From Halomonas sp. QHL1 (GTDB lineage Bacteria > Pseudomonadota > Gammaproteobacteria > Pseudomonadales > Halomonadaceae): 64,000 nucleotides of DNA. The translations under genes were made by a program, and so were the position numbers. Below the pieces are notes generated by a model that was given only the letters and a program-made list of their open reading frames with translations, was not told where the DNA came from and did no database searches. Shown piece after piece: positions 45,971 through 57,395 of this stretch. Every line of letters starts with the position of its first letter. Position 1 is the first letter of the stretch. Location of the stretch: NCBI RefSeq assembly GCF_001882345.1, contig NZ_MINL01000001.1:3096419-3160418 (forward strand), in the 5' to 3' direction.

Positions 45971-47093
45971 GGAGCGTTAACCAATAGCCGGGTTCATAGT
46001 CGATGGGCAAGAAGCGCTCGTGCAGCACCTCCATCGTGGCGTTGGGGTCCAGTTCTTCAAACAGCTCGGGGTGTAGCCACTTGGCTAACTGCTGCACGGC
46101 CACGAAGTAGTAGGGGCTGTTGTAAAACTGGTGCCAAATAGCGTGGAAGTTGCCTGATTCCACCGCCTCGATGCCGGTCATCGCGGTACGCTCGGTCAGC
46201 GCTTCCAGCTTAGTGCGGGCGAGCTGCATATCAGACCCAGGGCCTACGCCGACCCAGTTGCCGCCAGGCACGTAGGCATCCCAGTTGCCGCCGGTGACAA
46301 CGACATGCTCAGGATTGGCAGCAATAATCTGTTCAGGGTTCAGGTTGCCGAAACTGTTAGGAATGATGTCCTCGGCAATATTGCTACCGCCCGCCAGGGT
46401 GACATAGTCGCCAAAGTTGGCAGGGCCAAAGCTCATGCAGCACTCGTCGGAGTAGCCGCCGGCCCGGTCAATAAACACGCTGGGGCGCTCTGGGTTGGCC
46501 TCGGCGATGATATCGGTTACCCGTGCCAGCTGCGTTTCGGCAAACTTGATGAACGCTTCGGCCGCTTCTTCATCGTCCATGATTTGGCCGATGATGCGCA
46601 TGGAAGGAATCGTGTGCTCAAGCGGATCTTCACGAAAATCTACATAGATGATGGGTATGCCGAGTTGTGCCAGCTTATCGTCGTAGGCGGCGTCCTCTGT
46701 GGCGGCTTTGGCCTCAATGTTCATCAGCACTACGTCAGGATTAAGCGCGGCGGCCTGCTCTACGTCAAAAGTGCCGTCTTTAAAGCCGCCAAAGGTGGGG
46801 ATCGCTTCGATCTCGGGGAAACGCTCCAGGTAGCGGGCATAGTTATCGGGATCCGCCTGAGAAAAATCTTCGCGCCAACCAACCACGTGGGCAAAAGGTT
46901 CTTCAGGTTCGAGTAACCCAAGCAAATAAATTTGCCGACCTTCGCCTAAAATAACCCGTTCGGCAGGGGCGTCCAAAGTGATTTGGCGGCCAGCGACATC
47001 GGTGACGGTGATAGCGTCAGCCATAGCAGTGGCACCGCAAGCAAAAGTGATAAGGGTGCCAAGCAGAATTTTTAAGCGCGGAGAACTGAGCAT
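45960..47093 (-). CDS. iron-siderophore ABC transporter binding protein
   Basis: A 377-residue class III periplasmic binding protein with a signal peptide (1-25, cut near AMA). It contains VTDVAGRQITLDAPAERVI, NPDVVLMNIEA and, at about 325-335, HQFYNSPYYFVAVQQLAKW, typical of FecB/BtuF-like receptors. It has extra length compared with FepB or BtuF. First gene of the operon; the 5' region has only a weak, hexamer-like Fur-box resemblance around 47170-47190. The ligand is unknown. Confidence 0.9.
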   Translation of the reverse strand: MLSSPRLKILLGTLITFACGATAMADAITVTDVAGRQITLDAPAERVILGEGRQIYLLGLLEPEEPFAHVVGWREDFSQADPDNYARYLERFPEIEAIPTFGGFKDGTFDVEQAAALNPDVVLMNIEAKAATEDAAYDDKLAQLGIPIIYVDFREDPLEHTIPSMRIIGQIMDDEEAAEAFIKFAETQLARVTDIIAEANPERPSVFIDRAGGYSDECCMSFGPANFGDYVTLAGGSNIAEDIIPNSFGNLNPEQIIAANPEHVVVTGGNWDAYVPGGNWVGVGPGSDMQLARTKLEALTERTAMTGIEAVESGNFHAIWHQFYNSPYYFVAVQQLAKWLHPELFEELDPNATMEVLHERFLPIDYEPGYWLTLHED

Positions 47094-47357
47094 TTTTTAA
47101 CTCGTTGGTCGATATTGGTTAACAGGGCTGGCATCGCTGATGCGCTTTGACCGTTTGATAGCATAGAGATGCAATTGCTATTGTAACCTATTTGCGTTTG
47201 GGTGGCATTACTGGAGTGCAGCGCTTAATAGTCAGCATGCTACGCTTTGCTCTTAGCATTTATCCTGCAGCGATGGCTTCGCGTATTTGGCTAAAAGGCA
47301 AAGCGCTGTTGAAGCATTTTTTAGTTAGCAAGTACTTACATTTTTGGAGAGGCCACT

Positions 47358-47639
47358 ATGCCTTTATCTCGTGTTGAAATTGCCACGCCGTCCGCCGAGC
47401 GTTTAATCAACCGGCTCTGCAAACACTGGGCACATAAGCTGGAGGTCGAGCAAAGCGATCAGCAAGCCACCATTACGTTTGCCACCGGTACCTGCTTAAT
47501 GCTCGCAGAGCCCGATAAATTAGTGGTGGCCCTCGAAACCCTCGAAGAGGAGCATTTGGATGAACTGGAGGGGGTAGTCGAGCGCCACTTGGTGCGAATG
47601 GCGGGTGATGAAGAGCTGGCTATCGTTTGGGAGAACTAG
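47358..47639 (+). CDS. DUF2218 family protein
   Basis: A 93-residue small soluble protein of the DUF2218 family: ERLINRLCKHWAHKLEVE, a beta-rich middle (ATITFATGTCLMLA) and VVERHLVRMAGDEEL near the end. Family genes often lie beside iron-siderophore uptake genes, as here, which suggests a role with iron; function not proven. TGGAGAGG lies ahead of the ATG. It is divergent from the binding-protein gene. Confidence 0.88.
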   Translation: MPLSRVEIATPSAERLINRLCKHWAHKLEVEQSDQQATITFATGTCLMLAEPDKLVVALETLEEEHLDELEGVVERHLVRMAGDEELAIVWEN

Positions 47640-47683
47640 ACAACGGCTGGTCTGCTATAATCGCGCTGATTTTGAAAACATAA

Positions 47684-48526
<843 letters not shown>

Positions 48527-48724
48527 GGAGTTACTAATGCTAGGACAGCCCTGCCACTAAGGGGTAGTTTTAGGTCAAAAATTCCTGTAACATTTCAAAA
48601 ATTTTGGCCGGGTGGCTTAGAAAACTCAAACGGCGCGCTTGTTGCGTTGGCCAGCCCAAAGCCTGCCCCCCGAGTTTGCGGCTATTACGATAAAGCTAAG
48701 CGGCTCTGAAGGGCATCGAACAAC

Positions 48725-48771
48725 AAGCGGGATGAAACCGATTCTTTTTATCGGCTTCGTCCCGCTTTTTT
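48725..48771 (+). terminator. intrinsic terminator between dapB and carA
   Basis: AAGCGGGA (48725-48732) pairs with TCCCGCTT (48760-48767), and CCGAT (48738-48742) pairs with ATCGG (48750-48754); six T follow (48766-48771). It lies about 140 bases before the carA start. Confidence 0.8.
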
Positions 48772-48791
48772 ACGGCCCTTGTTTTAATAGC

Positions 48792-48836
48792 AAGCGCTTT
48801 AATGACAAACGCTTTAACGACGATAGTTTTGATAAC
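48792..48836. repeat. three degenerate 15 bp tandem units before carA
   Basis: AAGCGCTTTAATGAC (48792-48806), AAACGCTTTAACGAC (48807-48821) and the more diverged GATAGTTTTGATAAC (48822-48836). The first two differ at two positions. They lie between the terminator and the carA ribosome site, where a promoter or operator would be expected. Confidence 0.7.
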
Positions 48837-48865
48837 TAGCGTCGTGGATGAATGAAGAAATTGCT

Positions 48866-48900
48866 GAGCCTGCGCCCTCAGGCTCCCACCAGCATGGGAG
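48866..48900 (+). promoter_or_regulatory. mutually exclusive hairpins over the carA ribosome site
   Basis: Hairpin A pairs GAGCCTG (48866-48872) with CAGGCTC (48879-48885). Hairpin B pairs CTCCC (48883-48887) with GGGAG (48896-48900), which is the ribosome site of carA. They share 48883-48885, so only one can form; B would hide the ribosome site. Confidence 0.45.
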
Positions 48901-48909
48901 GATCTTGTT

Positions 48910-50070
48910 TTGAATAACCCCGCATTGAGCAAACCCGCAATATTGGCCTTGGAAGATGGCAGCGTGTTCCACGGCATCGCCATTGGCGCGGACGGATTAA
49001 CAAGCGGTGAGGTGGTATTCAATACGGCCATGACCGGTTATCAAGAAATCCTCACCGACCCCTCCTACACCCGCCAAATCGTTACTCTCACCTATCCCCA
49101 CATCGGCAACACCGGCATTAACTCTGAAGACATCGAATCAGCTTCTATTGCCGCAGCGGGTTTGGTGATTCGCGATCTACCGCTGATGGCCAGCAGCTTC
49201 CGCTCAGAGCAGTCGCTGTCGGACTACCTGAAAAGCCAGAATGTGCTAGGCATTGCCGATATCGACACCCGCCGCTTAACGCGCATTTTGCGCGATAAAG
49301 GCGCGCAGAACGGGGCGATTTTAGCGGGTGCTGATGCCGAAGGTGATGATGCAGTGGCGCGGGCGCTGGAAGCCGCCAAGGCTTTCCCTGGCCTGAAGGG
49401 TATGGATCTGGCCAAAGAGGTGTCGTGTAAAGAGGCCTACGAGTGGTCAGAGGGTGAGTGGACGCTTGGTGAAGGCTACGCTGATGCTTCCAAAAGCGAG
49501 CGCCCCTACCATGTGGTGGCGTACGACTACGGCGTGAAATTCAACATCCTGCGCATGTTGGCCGCCCGCGGCTGTCGCCTGACGGTGGTGCCCGCGCAAA
49601 CACCTGCCGCTGACGTGCTGGCAATGAAGCCGGATGGCGTGTTTTTAGCCAATGGCCCCGGCGACCCAGAGCCCTGTGACTACGCCATTAAAGCGATTCA
49701 AGACGTACTGGAAACCGAAATCCCGGTGTTTGGTATCTGCCTGGGCCACCAGCTGCTGGCGCTCGCCGCAGGTGCCAAAACGGTCAAAATGAGCCACGGC
49801 CACCACGGTGCCAACCACCCGGTGCAGGATTTGGATACCGGCACCGTGATGATCACCAGCCAGAACCACGGCTTTGCGGCGGATGAAGCAACACTACCTG
49901 CCAACGTTCGCGCAACGCATCGGTCGCTGTTCGATGGCACCTTGCAAGGGATTGAGCTCACCGACCGGCCCGCGTTCAGCTTTCAGGGCCACCCGGAAGC
50001 GAGCCCCGGCCCGCGTGACGTGGCGCCGCTGTTTGATCGCTTCGTGGCTATGATGCAGGCACGCCGTTAA
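48910..50070 (+). CDS. carA: carbamoyl-phosphate synthase small subunit
   Basis: A 386-residue glutaminase subunit that supplies ammonia to CarB. The N-terminal CPSase domain is followed by a class I glutamine amidotransferase domain with the triad C277 (in GICLGHQ), H361 and E363 (in GHPEAS). The start codon is TTG at 48910, with GGGAGGA 8 bases ahead; E. coli carA also starts with TTG, so this is conserved. It feeds arginine and pyrimidine synthesis. Confidence 0.97.
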   Translation: MNNPALSKPAILALEDGSVFHGIAIGADGLTSGEVVFNTAMTGYQEILTDPSYTRQIVTLTYPHIGNTGINSEDIESASIAAAGLVIRDLPLMASSFRSEQSLSDYLKSQNVLGIADIDTRRLTRILRDKGAQNGAILAGADAEGDDAVARALEAAKAFPGLKGMDLAKEVSCKEAYEWSEGEWTLGEGYADASKSERPYHVVAYDYGVKFNILRMLAARGCRLTVVPAQTPAADVLAMKPDGVFLANGPGDPEPCDYAIKAIQDVLETEIPVFGICLGHQLLALAAGAKTVKMSHGHHGANHPVQDLDTGTVMITSQNHGFAADEATLPANVRATHRSLFDGTLQGIELTDRPAFSFQGHPEASPGPRDVAPLFDRFVAMMQARR

Positions 50071-50138
50071 CGCGTCCTTCACATCACCGTATCGCCGTCT
50101 TTTGTCGCTCATCGTCACCATTTTTTGCGGGAACCGTT

Positions 50139-53100
50139 ATGCCTAAGCGTACCGACATCAACACTATTTTGATCATTGGCGCTGGCCCGATTGTGATCGG
50201 CCAGGCCTGCGAATTCGACTACTCCGGCGCCCAGGCGTGTAAAGCACTGCGCGAAGAGGGTTACCGGGTTGTTTTGGTTAATTCCAACCCCGCCACCATC
50301 ATGACCGATCCGGCCATGGCTGATGCTACTTACATCGAGCCGATTACCTGGCAGACGGTAGAGAAAATTATTGAGGCCGAACGCCCCGACGCAATTCTGC
50401 CCACCATGGGCGGCCAGACTGCGCTGAACTGCGCCCTTGAGCTTGAAAAGCATGGCGTACTGGAGAAGTTCGGCGTCGAGATGATCGGTGCCAACGCCGA
50501 TGCGATTAACATGGCCGAAGACCGCGACCTGTTCGATCAGGCCATGAAGCGCATTGGTTTGGAGTGCCCGAAAGCGAAAGTCGCCCACACCATGGATGAA
50601 GCCTGGGAAATTCAGGCTGAGCTGGGTTTTCCGACCATTATTCGTCCTTCCTACACCATGGGCGGCTCCGGCGGCGGCGTGGCGTATAACAAGGAAGAGT
50701 TCGAAGAGATTTGTACGCGCGGTTTTGAGCTTTCCAACAACCACGAGCTGCTCATCGATGAGTCGTTGCTGGGTTGGAAAGAGTACGAGATGGAAGTTGT
50801 GCGCGATAAAAACGACAACTGCATCATCGTCTGCGCGATCGAGAACTTCGACCCCATGGGCGTACACACTGGTGATTCGATCACCGTGGCCCCGGCGCAA
50901 ACGCTGACGGATAAAGAGTATCAGATCATGCGTGACGCCAGCCTCGCGGTGCTGCGCGAGATTGGCGTAGAGACCGGTGGCTCTAACGTCCAGTTTGGTA
51001 TGGATCCCAAAACCGGGCGCTTAGTCGTTATCGAAATGAACCCGCGGGTGTCGCGCTCTTCGGCGCTGGCCTCTAAAGCGACCGGCTTCCCGATTGCTAA
51101 AATCGCCGCTAAATTGGCGATTGGCTATACCCTGGACGAGCTGCAGAACGACATTACCAGCGGGCGTACGCCGGCATCGTTTGAGCCGTCTATCGATTAC
51201 GTGGTCACTAAGATTCCACGCTTCACCTTCGAGAAATTTCCCCAGGCCAACGATCGCCTAACGACGCAGATGAAGTCGGTGGGTGAAGTGATGGCGATTG
51301 GCCGCACGTTCCAGGAGTCGCTGCAGAAAGCGCTGCGCGGTCTGGAAACCGGTAACGATGGTCTCGATCCGATCATTACCGATTTCACGCCAGACAACAT
51401 GGCGATTATCCAGGGCGAGCTCCAGGCTGCGGGCGCCGAGCGTATTTTCTACGTGGCGGATGCCATACGGTCGGGCATGAGCGTCGATGAGGTCTTTGCC
51501 CTGACCAATATCGACCCCTGGTTCTTGGTGCAGTTGGAAGACCTGGTGCTGACTGAGAACGCCGTCGCCAAACGCACGCTGGCCGACTTCTCTGCCCGTG
51601 AGCTCTATCAGCTCAAGCGCAAAGGCTTCGGCGATGCACGCCTGGCCAAACTGCTCAGCGTCAGCGAAAAAGAGTTCCGTCAAACCCGCCAGGCCGCCGG
51701 TATTCGCCCGGTTTATAAGCGCGTTGATACCTGTGCCGCCGAGTTTGCCTCTGATACCGCCTATATGTACTCCACCTATGAAGAGGAGTGCGAGGCGGAT
51801 GTTTCTGACCGTCAGAAAATCATGGTGCTGGGCGGAGGCCCTAACCGTATCGGCCAGGGTATCGAGTTTGATTACTGCTGCGTTCACGCCGCCTTCGCCA
51901 TGCGCGACGACGGCTATGAAACCATCATGGTCAACTGCAACCCGGAAACCGTATCGACCGATTACGACACCTCTGATCGTCTCTACTTCGAGCCGGTGAC
52001 GCTGGAAGACGTGCTGGAAATTGCCGACAAAGAGAAGCCGGTGGGCGTGATCGTTCAGTTCGGCGGCCAGACGCCGCTGAAACTGGCCCGTGAGCTAGAG
52101 GCTGCTGGTGTGCCGATCATTGGTACCACGCCGGACGCTATCGACCGCGCCGAAGACCGTGAACGCTTCCAGGTGATGATCGACAAGCTGGGCCTGAAGC
52201 AGCCGCCCAATGCCACGGCGCGCAGCTTTGCGGAAGCCTTCGATAAAGCCGAAGCAATTGGCTACCCGCTGGTAGTGCGCCCAAGCTACGTATTGGGTGG
52301 TCGGGCGATGGAGATCGTCTACGACGCCTCCGAGCTTGAAAACTACATGACCCACGCGGTGAAAGTCTCCAACGACTCACCGGTGCTGCTGGATCACTTT
52401 TTGAGTGCCGCAATCGAGATCGATATCGATGCGGTGTCGGACGGTCAGCAGGTGGTGATCGGCGGCATCATGCAGCACGTAGAGCAGGCGGGCGTTCACT
52501 CCGGTGACTCCGCCTGCGCGCTGCCGCCTTACTCGCTACCTGCCGATGTGCAGGACGAAATGCGCCATCAGGTTAAGCAGATGGCGGTTGAGCTGGGCGT
52601 TAAAGGTCTAATGAACGTGCAGCTGGCTTGGCAGGATGGCGAGATTTACGTCATCGAGGTCAACCCTCGCGCTTCGCGTACGGTGCCCTTTGTGTCCAAG
52701 TGCATCGGCACCTCGCTGGCGCAGATTGCGGCGCGCTGTATGGCCGGTAAAACCCTGGCTGAACAGGGCTTTGAGAAGGAAATTGTGCCGCACTTCTATA
52801 GTGTTAAAGAGGCCGTTTTCCCGTTCAATAAATTCCCGGGCGTCGATCCGATTCTGTCGCCGGAAATGAAGTCCACCGGCGAAGTAATGGGCTCTGGCGA
52901 CACCTTTGCAGAGGCGTTTTTCAAGGCACAGCTGGGAGCGGGCGAAGCGATTCCGGCGCTGACCGGCGAGCGTAAAGCGTTCCTTTCCGTGCGTGAACCG
53001 GACAAGGCAGGGATTATCGAAGTGGGTCGTTCTCTGTTAGCATTAGGCTTTACGCTATGTGCAACACGGGGAACAGCGGCTGCTTTGGAAGCTGCCGGGC

Positions 53101-53369
53101 TTGCCGTGGAACACGTCAATAAAGTCTACGAAGGTCGTCCCCATATCGTCGATCTGCTTAAGAACAACGAAATCGCCTACATTGTGAACACTACTGAAGG
53201 TCGTCAGGCTATTAACGACTCTTCGGTCATTCGCCGTACTGCTCTCTCGCGCAAGGTGCCCTATGCGACCACCTTGGCGGGCGCTAATGCTGTTTGTATG
53301 GCGCTTGAGTACGGTAGGGAGATTACGGTGCGGCGCCTTCAGGATCTGCATGCAGGAGCAAGTCAATGA
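50139..53369 (+). CDS. carB: carbamoyl-phosphate synthase large subunit
   Basis: A 1076-residue enzyme that makes carbamoyl phosphate from bicarbonate, ammonia and two ATP. Two homologous ATP-grasp halves are present (about 1-400 and 555-935), each with GAGPIVIGQ or GGGPNRIGQ near its start. An oligomerisation part (400-550) and a C-terminal MGS-like allosteric domain (about 935-1076) with [17 protein letters not shown] follow. Length as in E. coli (1073). It overlaps greA by ATGA. Confidence 0.99.
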   Translation: MPKRTDINTILIIGAGPIVIGQACEFDYSGAQACKALREEGYRVVLVNSNPATIMTDPAMADATYIEPITWQTVEKIIEAERPDAILPTMGGQTALNCALELEKHGVLEKFGVEMIGANADAINMAEDRDLFDQAMKRIGLECPKAKVAHTMDEAWEIQAELGFPTIIRPSYTMGGSGGGVAYNKEEFEEICTRGFELSNNHELLIDESLLGWKEYEMEVVRDKNDNCIIVCAIENFDPMGVHTGDSITVAPAQTLTDKEYQIMRDASLAVLREIGVETGGSNVQFGMDPKTGRLVVIEMNPRVSRSSALASKATGFPIAKIAAKLAIGYTLDELQNDITSGRTPASFEPSIDYVVTKIPRFTFEKFPQANDRLTTQMKSVGEVMAIGRTFQESLQKALRGLETGNDGLDPIITDFTPDNMAIIQGELQAAGAERIFYVADAIRSGMSVDEVFALTNIDPWFLVQLEDLVLTENAVAKRTLADFSARELYQLKRKGFGDARLAKLLSVSEKEFRQTRQAAGIRPVYKRVDTCAAEFASDTAYMYSTYEEECEADVSDRQKIMVLGGGPNRIGQGIEFDYCCVHAAFAMRDDGYETIMVNCNPETVSTDYDTSDRLYFEPVTLEDVLEIADKEKPVGVIVQFGGQTPLKLARELEAAGVPIIGTTPDAIDRAEDRERFQVMIDKLGLKQPPNATARSFAEAFDKAEAIGYPLVVRPSYVLGGRAMEIVYDASELENYMTHAVKVSNDSPVLLDHFLSAAIEIDIDAVSDGQQVVIGGIMQHVEQAGVHSGDSACALPPYSLPADVQDEMRHQVKQMAVELGVKGLMNVQLAWQDGEIYVIEVNPRASRTVPFVSKCIGTSLAQIAARCMAGKTLAEQGFEKEIVPHFYSVKEAVFPFNKFPGVDPILSPEMKSTGEVMGSGDTFAEAFFKAQLGAGEAIPALTGERKAFLSVREPDKAGIIEVGRSLLALGFTLCATRGTAAALEAAGLAVEHVNKVYEGRPHIVDLLKNNEIAYIVNTTEGRQAINDSSVIRRTALSRKVPYATTLAGANAVCMALEYGREITVRRLQDLHAGASQ

Positions 53370-53842
53370 ACAAGGTCCCGATGACAGTGGCGGGAGAAAG
53401 AAGCCTTCGTGAAGAGCTCAACCACCTTAAAAGCGAAGCGCGTCCGCAGGTGATCGCGGCCATCGCTGAAGCGCGTGAACACGGTGATCTTAAGGAGAAC
53501 GCCGAGTATCACGCCGCTCGCGAGCAGCAGGGGTTTATCGAAGGGCGTATTCAGGAGATCGAAAGCAAACTCTCTGTTGCGCAAGTGATTGATGTCACTA
53601 AGCTGCCGAAAACCGGCAAAGTGATTTTCGGTGTCACGGTGTCGCTAATGAATCTGGAGACCGACGCGGAAGTCTCGTATCGTATTGTCGGTGAAGATGA
53701 GGCGGATATTAAGTCTGGCCGCATTTCTGTCACCTCTCCGATTGCCCGTGCCCTGATCGGCAAGGAAGAGGGAGATGTCGTGGTGGTCAAAACCCCCGGC
53801 GGCGACGTGGAGTATGAGGTAGGTAGCGTCGAATACGTTTGA
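53366..53842 (+). CDS. greA: transcription elongation factor GreA
   Basis: A 158-residue factor that rescues backtracked RNA polymerase. The N-terminal coiled coil (1-75) carries the acidic tip ([18 protein letters not shown]), and the C-terminal FKBP-like domain ends in [12 protein letters not shown]. It starts inside the carB stop (ATGA) with AGGAG ahead, so it is coupled to carB; the carAB-greA order is common in gammaproteobacteria. Confidence 0.98.
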   Translation: MNKVPMTVAGERSLREELNHLKSEARPQVIAAIAEAREHGDLKENAEYHAAREQQGFIEGRIQEIESKLSVAQVIDVTKLPKTGKVIFGVTVSLMNLETDAEVSYRIVGEDEADIKSGRISVTSPIARALIGKEEGDVVVVKTPGGDVEYEVGSVEYV

Positions 53843-53850
53843 TAAAAAAA

Positions 53851-53895
53851 CGCCCCTTCAATTGACCTTGATTAGTTCGGTTGAAGGGGCGTTTT
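53851..53895. terminator. bidirectional terminator greA / yhbY
   Basis: CGCCCCTTCAA (53851-53861) pairs with TTGAAGGGGCG (53881-53891); T4 follows on the plus strand and an A run precedes it, so it can serve both convergent genes. Confidence 0.88.
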
Positions 53896-53915
53896 AGTGC
53901 CGCGGCGCTTAACGG

Positions 53916-54242
53916 TTAATGCCGTCCGTGATGGTTCTCGAAGCGGGTAACATTAGAAAGCTTCGGGTTCACCTGCGGGTTTCTGCGGTAGAGCAGTGCC
54001 ATTTTGCCAATGGTTTGTACCAGGTCGGCTCGGCTGTTGGCGATTAGCTCGGCTATCATAGCAGCACGATCATCACGCTCAGGAATGGCAAGCTTCACTT
54101 TGATCAGCTCGTGATCAGTAAGTGCGCGGTTAAGTTCTGCGAGCAAATTTTCGGAGACGCCGTTCTCAGAAACGGTGACCACTGGGTTAAGATGGTGGCC
54201 AATGCTACGAAATGCTTTCTTTTGTGCCTGTGACAAGCTCAT
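53916..54242 (-). CDS. yhbY: CRM-domain RNA-binding protein YhbY
   Basis: A 108-residue protein with a CRM domain: SLSQAQKKAFRSIGHHLNPVV, VSENGVSENLLAEL, and the C-terminal GKMALLYRRN, equivalent to the GNVLVLYRR pattern. It is associated with the pre-50S subunit in E. coli. It is divergent from rlmE, the usual gammaproteobacterial arrangement. The ribosome site is weak. Confidence 0.95.
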   Translation of the reverse strand: MSLSQAQKKAFRSIGHHLNPVVTVSENGVSENLLAELNRALTDHELIKVKLAIPERDDRAAMIAELIANSRADLVQTIGKMALLYRRNPQVNPKLSNVTRFENHHGRH

Positions 54243-54356
54243 GGTATCTTGCGGTATCCCGGTTAGCGCTTAACGCTCCATCTTACGGTGAAACGTCACC
54301 GAGTGAAAGCGATCGCGTGAATGCGCCCATCTCTTATTCCAGTGTTAGATTCCCAC

Positions 54357-55004
54357 ATGCAGCAAAAGCCCCCAAACCGAAAACATTCCGTTAGCAAGAC
54401 CAGCAATAACTGGAAGAAGGAGCACTTTGACGACCAGTACGTTAAGCAGAGCTGGCAAGATGGCTACCGCTCCCGTGCCAGCTATAAGCTGATCGAGTTG
54501 GATGAAAAGGATAAACTGCTGCGTTCCGGTATGACGGTGATTGATCTTGGAGCAGCCCCCGGTGGGTGGAGTCAAATCGCTGCGGAGAGAGTAGGGCCTG
54601 AAGGTGTGGTGATTGCCTCTGATATCCTGGAAATGGATGCACTGGCCGGGGTGGACTTTATCCAAGGTGATTTCACAGAAGAGGCGGTGCTAGAGGCGAT
54701 ACTAAAACGCCTGGATAATCGCCGTGTAGACCTTGTGATGTCGGATATGGCCCCCAATATGAGTGGTATGGCGGCGATTGATCAGCCTCAGGCGATGTAT
54801 TTAGTGGAGCTAGCGTTAGAACTCGCGCGCGAAACGTTGTCACCCGGTGGTCGGTTTTTAGCTAAAGTATTCCAGGGGGAAGGGTTTGACGCCTATTTGA
54901 AAGAGTTGCGCGGCAGCTTTAGCAAGGTAGTAACCCGTAAGCCAGATGCCTCCCGGGCGCGTTCCCGGGAAGTTTATTTTCTGGCCGAAGGGTTTCGCGG
55001 GTGA
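54357..55004 (+). CDS. rlmE: 23S rRNA 2'-O-methyltransferase RlmE (FtsJ)
   Basis: A 215-residue SAM-dependent enzyme that methylates the 2'-OH of a uridine in the 23S rRNA A-loop. The SAM motif is [13 protein letters not shown], and the K-D-K-E tetrad is K44, D130, K170 and E205, offset by exactly six from E. coli. An ATG at 54321 is also in frame; 54357 is preferred by length, though neither has a good ribosome site. In many genomes it is heat-shock linked to ftsH, which follows. Confidence 0.96.
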   Translation: MQQKPPNRKHSVSKTSNNWKKEHFDDQYVKQSWQDGYRSRASYKLIELDEKDKLLRSGMTVIDLGAAPGGWSQIAAERVGPEGVVIASDILEMDALAGVDFIQGDFTEEAVLEAILKRLDNRRVDLVMSDMAPNMSGMAAIDQPQAMYLVELALELARETLSPGGRFLAKVFQGEGFDAYLKELRGSFSKVVTRKPDASRARSREVYFLAEGFRG

Positions 55005-55249
55005 CTGTCCTTAACCAGGAGACACCGCCCGTGTGGTTCATAGCCAAGATTTATCAGCGCGATTGCCAGACAGGCAAGCGCAACGTGTGTCACATTAGGC
55101 GCCATAATTGCGCGTGACACAGATGGCCCGAGGCATAATATAAGACGCTTTGGCAATGGTTGAACGCTTGATGCTGATGTAATGTCCTAGTAGAAGGATT
55201 TATAAGCATCAGGGTTTAACTGACGGATTCTTGTAATGAGGGTAGCCCC

Positions 55250-57265
55250 TTGAATGATATGGCGAAGAACCTGATTCTGTGGTTGGTCATCGCGGCCGTC
55301 CTACTGACTGTGTTCAATAATTTCAGCACCGAAAGCGCACCGCAAAACACCAACTATTCTCAGTTTGTGCAACAGGTGCAAAATCAGCAGGTACGTAGCG
55401 TAACAATTGATGGTTACACCATCAGTGGTGAGCGTACGGATGGCTCTCAGTTTCAGACGATCCGCCCATCGGCAGAAGATCCGAAGCTGATGGACGATCT
55501 GTTGAGCAATAATGTGACGGTCGTGGGCAAAGAGCCAGAGCAGCAAAGTATCTGGACGCGGCTACTTATTGCCAGCTTCCCGATTTTGCTGATTTTGGGC
55601 ATCTTTATGTTCTTCATGCGCCAAATGCAGGGTGGAGCCGGTGGTGGTAAAGGCGGCCCGATGAGCTTTGGTAAATCGAAGGCCAAGCTGCTCTCCCAGG
55701 ATCAGATTAAAACGACCTTTGCCGACGTGGCTGGCTGTGATGAAGCCAAGGAAGAAGTCGAAGAGTTGGTCGACTTCCTGCGTGACCCGACTAAATTTCA
55801 GCGCTTGGGCGGTACGATTCCCCGCGGCGTATTAATGGTGGGGCCTCCAGGTACCGGTAAAACGCTGCTGGCAAAATCGATTGCTGGCGAAGCGAAAGTA
55901 CCGTTCTTCTCAATTTCCGGTTCAGACTTCGTGGAAATGTTTGTCGGTGTCGGTGCATCGCGTGTGCGCGACATGTTCGAACAGGCTAAGAAGCAGGCGC
56001 CGTGCATCATCTTTATCGATGAGATCGACGCTGTTGGTCGCTCACGCGGTGCTGGCATGGGTGGCGGTAACGACGAGCGCGAACAGACGTTGAATCAGCT
56101 GCTGGTTGAAATGGACGGTTTTGAGGCCAACGAAGGCGTCATCGTTATCGCCGCGACTAACCGTCCTGACGTACTCGACCCTGCGCTTATGCGCCCAGGC
56201 CGCTTTGACCGTCAGGTAACGGTCGGCTTACCGGATATTCGTGGTCGTGAGCACATTTTGGGCGTTCACCTGCGTAAAGTGCCGCTGGGTGATGACGTAA
56301 AACCGCAGCTGATCGCTCGTGGTACGCCTGGTTTCTCGGGCGCGGATTTGGCCAACCTGGTCAACGAAGCCGCCCTGTTTGCCGCTCGCCGCAATAAGCG
56401 CTTGGTCAGCATGGAAGAGCTTGAGTTGGCGAAGGATAAGATCATGATGGGCGCTGAGCGCAAATCGATGGTCATGACTGACAAAGAGAAGCTCAATACG
56501 GCTTACCATGAGTCGGGTCACGCCATTATCGGTTTGGTTGTGCCTTCCCATGATCCGGTCTACAAGGTAACGATTATCCCGCGGGGCCGTGCGCTGGGTG
56601 TCACTATGTTCCTGCCGGAAGAGGATCGCTACAGCCTCTCTCGTCAGCAAATTTTAGGGCAAATCTGCTCACTGTTTGGTGGCCGTATTGCCGAAGAGAT
56701 GACGTTAGGCCCGAATGGAGTGACCACGGGTGCCTCCAACGACATCAAGCGTGCTACTGAGCTGGCTCACAACATGGTTGCTAAGTGGGGCTTGTCGGAC
56801 GAAATGGGCCCGATCATGTACGACGAGGATGAGTCCCATCAGTTCCTCGGCGGCCCGGGTCAGGGTGGCGGTAAGATGAAGTCGGGTGATACGACCACGC
56901 GCCTTGATAAGGAAGTCCGCAAAATCATCGACGATTGCTACGAGCAGGCACGCCAAATCCTGACCGATAATCGCGATAAGCTGGATGCCATGGCCGAGGC
57001 CTTGATGAAGTACGAGACCATTGATGCCACGCAGTTGAAGGACATCATGGAAGGTCGTGATCCGCGCCCGCCGGAAGGCTGGGACGACGGTGACTCATCC
57101 GGTGGCGGCACGCCTGTCAACGATGACAAGCCGCAAGCGAAGGCCGAAGACGACGCTTCTTCAAACGCTTCTGGAAGTGATTCTTCTGGCGGTGATAGCG
57201 AAGAGGGTGACGACAAGCCGCGTCGCCGTCCCTCAGACCCGCTAGGCGGCCCTGCAGGTCCCTAG
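55250..57265 (+). CDS. ftsH: ATP-dependent zinc metalloprotease FtsH
   Basis: A 671-residue membrane AAA+ protease that degrades misfolded membrane proteins and regulators. TM1 (about 8-25) and TM2 (about 105-123) flank a periplasmic part. The AAA domain has Walker A GPPGTGKT (198-205), FIDEID and the SRH. The zinc site is HESGH (420-424). The C-terminal tail (from about 615) is Asp/Ser/Gly-rich and longer than in E. coli. The start is TTG at 55250, supported by GAGGG; ATG at 55259 has no good site. Confidence 0.97.
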   Translation: MNDMAKNLILWLVIAAVLLTVFNNFSTESAPQNTNYSQFVQQVQNQQVRSVTIDGYTISGERTDGSQFQTIRPSAEDPKLMDDLLSNNVTVVGKEPEQQSIWTRLLIASFPILLILGIFMFFMRQMQGGAGGGKGGPMSFGKSKAKLLSQDQIKTTFADVAGCDEAKEEVEELVDFLRDPTKFQRLGGTIPRGVLMVGPPGTGKTLLAKSIAGEAKVPFFSISGSDFVEMFVGVGASRVRDMFEQAKKQAPCIIFIDEIDAVGRSRGAGMGGGNDEREQTLNQLLVEMDGFEANEGVIVIAATNRPDVLDPALMRPGRFDRQVTVGLPDIRGREHILGVHLRKVPLGDDVKPQLIARGTPGFSGADLANLVNEAALFAARRNKRLVSMEELELAKDKIMMGAERKSMVMTDKEKLNTAYHESGHAIIGLVVPSHDPVYKVTIIPRGRALGVTMFLPEEDRYSLSRQQILGQICSLFGGRIAEEMTLGPNGVTTGASNDIKRATELAHNMVAKWGLSDEMGPIMYDEDESHQFLGGPGQGGGKMKSGDTTTRLDKEVRKIIDDCYEQARQILTDNRDKLDAMAEALMKYETIDATQLKDIMEGRDPRPPEGWDDGDSSGGGTPVNDDKPQAKAEDDASSNASGSDSSGGDSEEGDDKPRRRPSDPLGGPAGP

Positions 57266-57314
57266 TTATATTGCTGAAATAATGGCTTAGATAATTACGC
57301 CAGCGTTTGAGCCG

Positions 57315-57342
57315 AAGGCGCCCCGTCAGGGGCGCCTTTTTT
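57315..57342 (+). terminator. rho-independent terminator after ftsH
   Basis: AAGGCGCCCC, loop GTCA, GGGGCGCCTT, followed by more T. Confidence 0.9.
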
Positions 57343-57395
57343 GTTATGCTGTGTGCATACCACTGCAATGTTTATTTTCTTGATCAGGCTGCAGC

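Larger units (their letters stand above)
48527..48909 (+). promoter_or_regulatory. carA leader with terminator, small frame and hairpins
   Basis: A 383-base region before carA. AAGGAG at 48525-48530 and an ATG at 48537 open a 7-codon frame, MLGQPCH. A strong intrinsic terminator follows at 48725-48771: AAGCGGGA/TCCCGCTT and inner CCGAT/ATCGG, then TTTTT. After that come 15 bp tandem units and two competing hairpins over the ribosome site. It could end dapB transcription simply, or attenuate carAB. No promoter could be fixed. Confidence 0.6.

Noticed and set aside
47160..47200. Fur box before the iron-transport binding protein
   Set aside because: Only a rough hexamer match (about 10 of 18); too weak to list as a feature.
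48639..48839. 66-codon frame in the carA leader
   Set aside because: It runs through the intrinsic terminator and the 15 bp repeats and has no ribosome site at its start; only the shorter internal frames are kept as a speculation.
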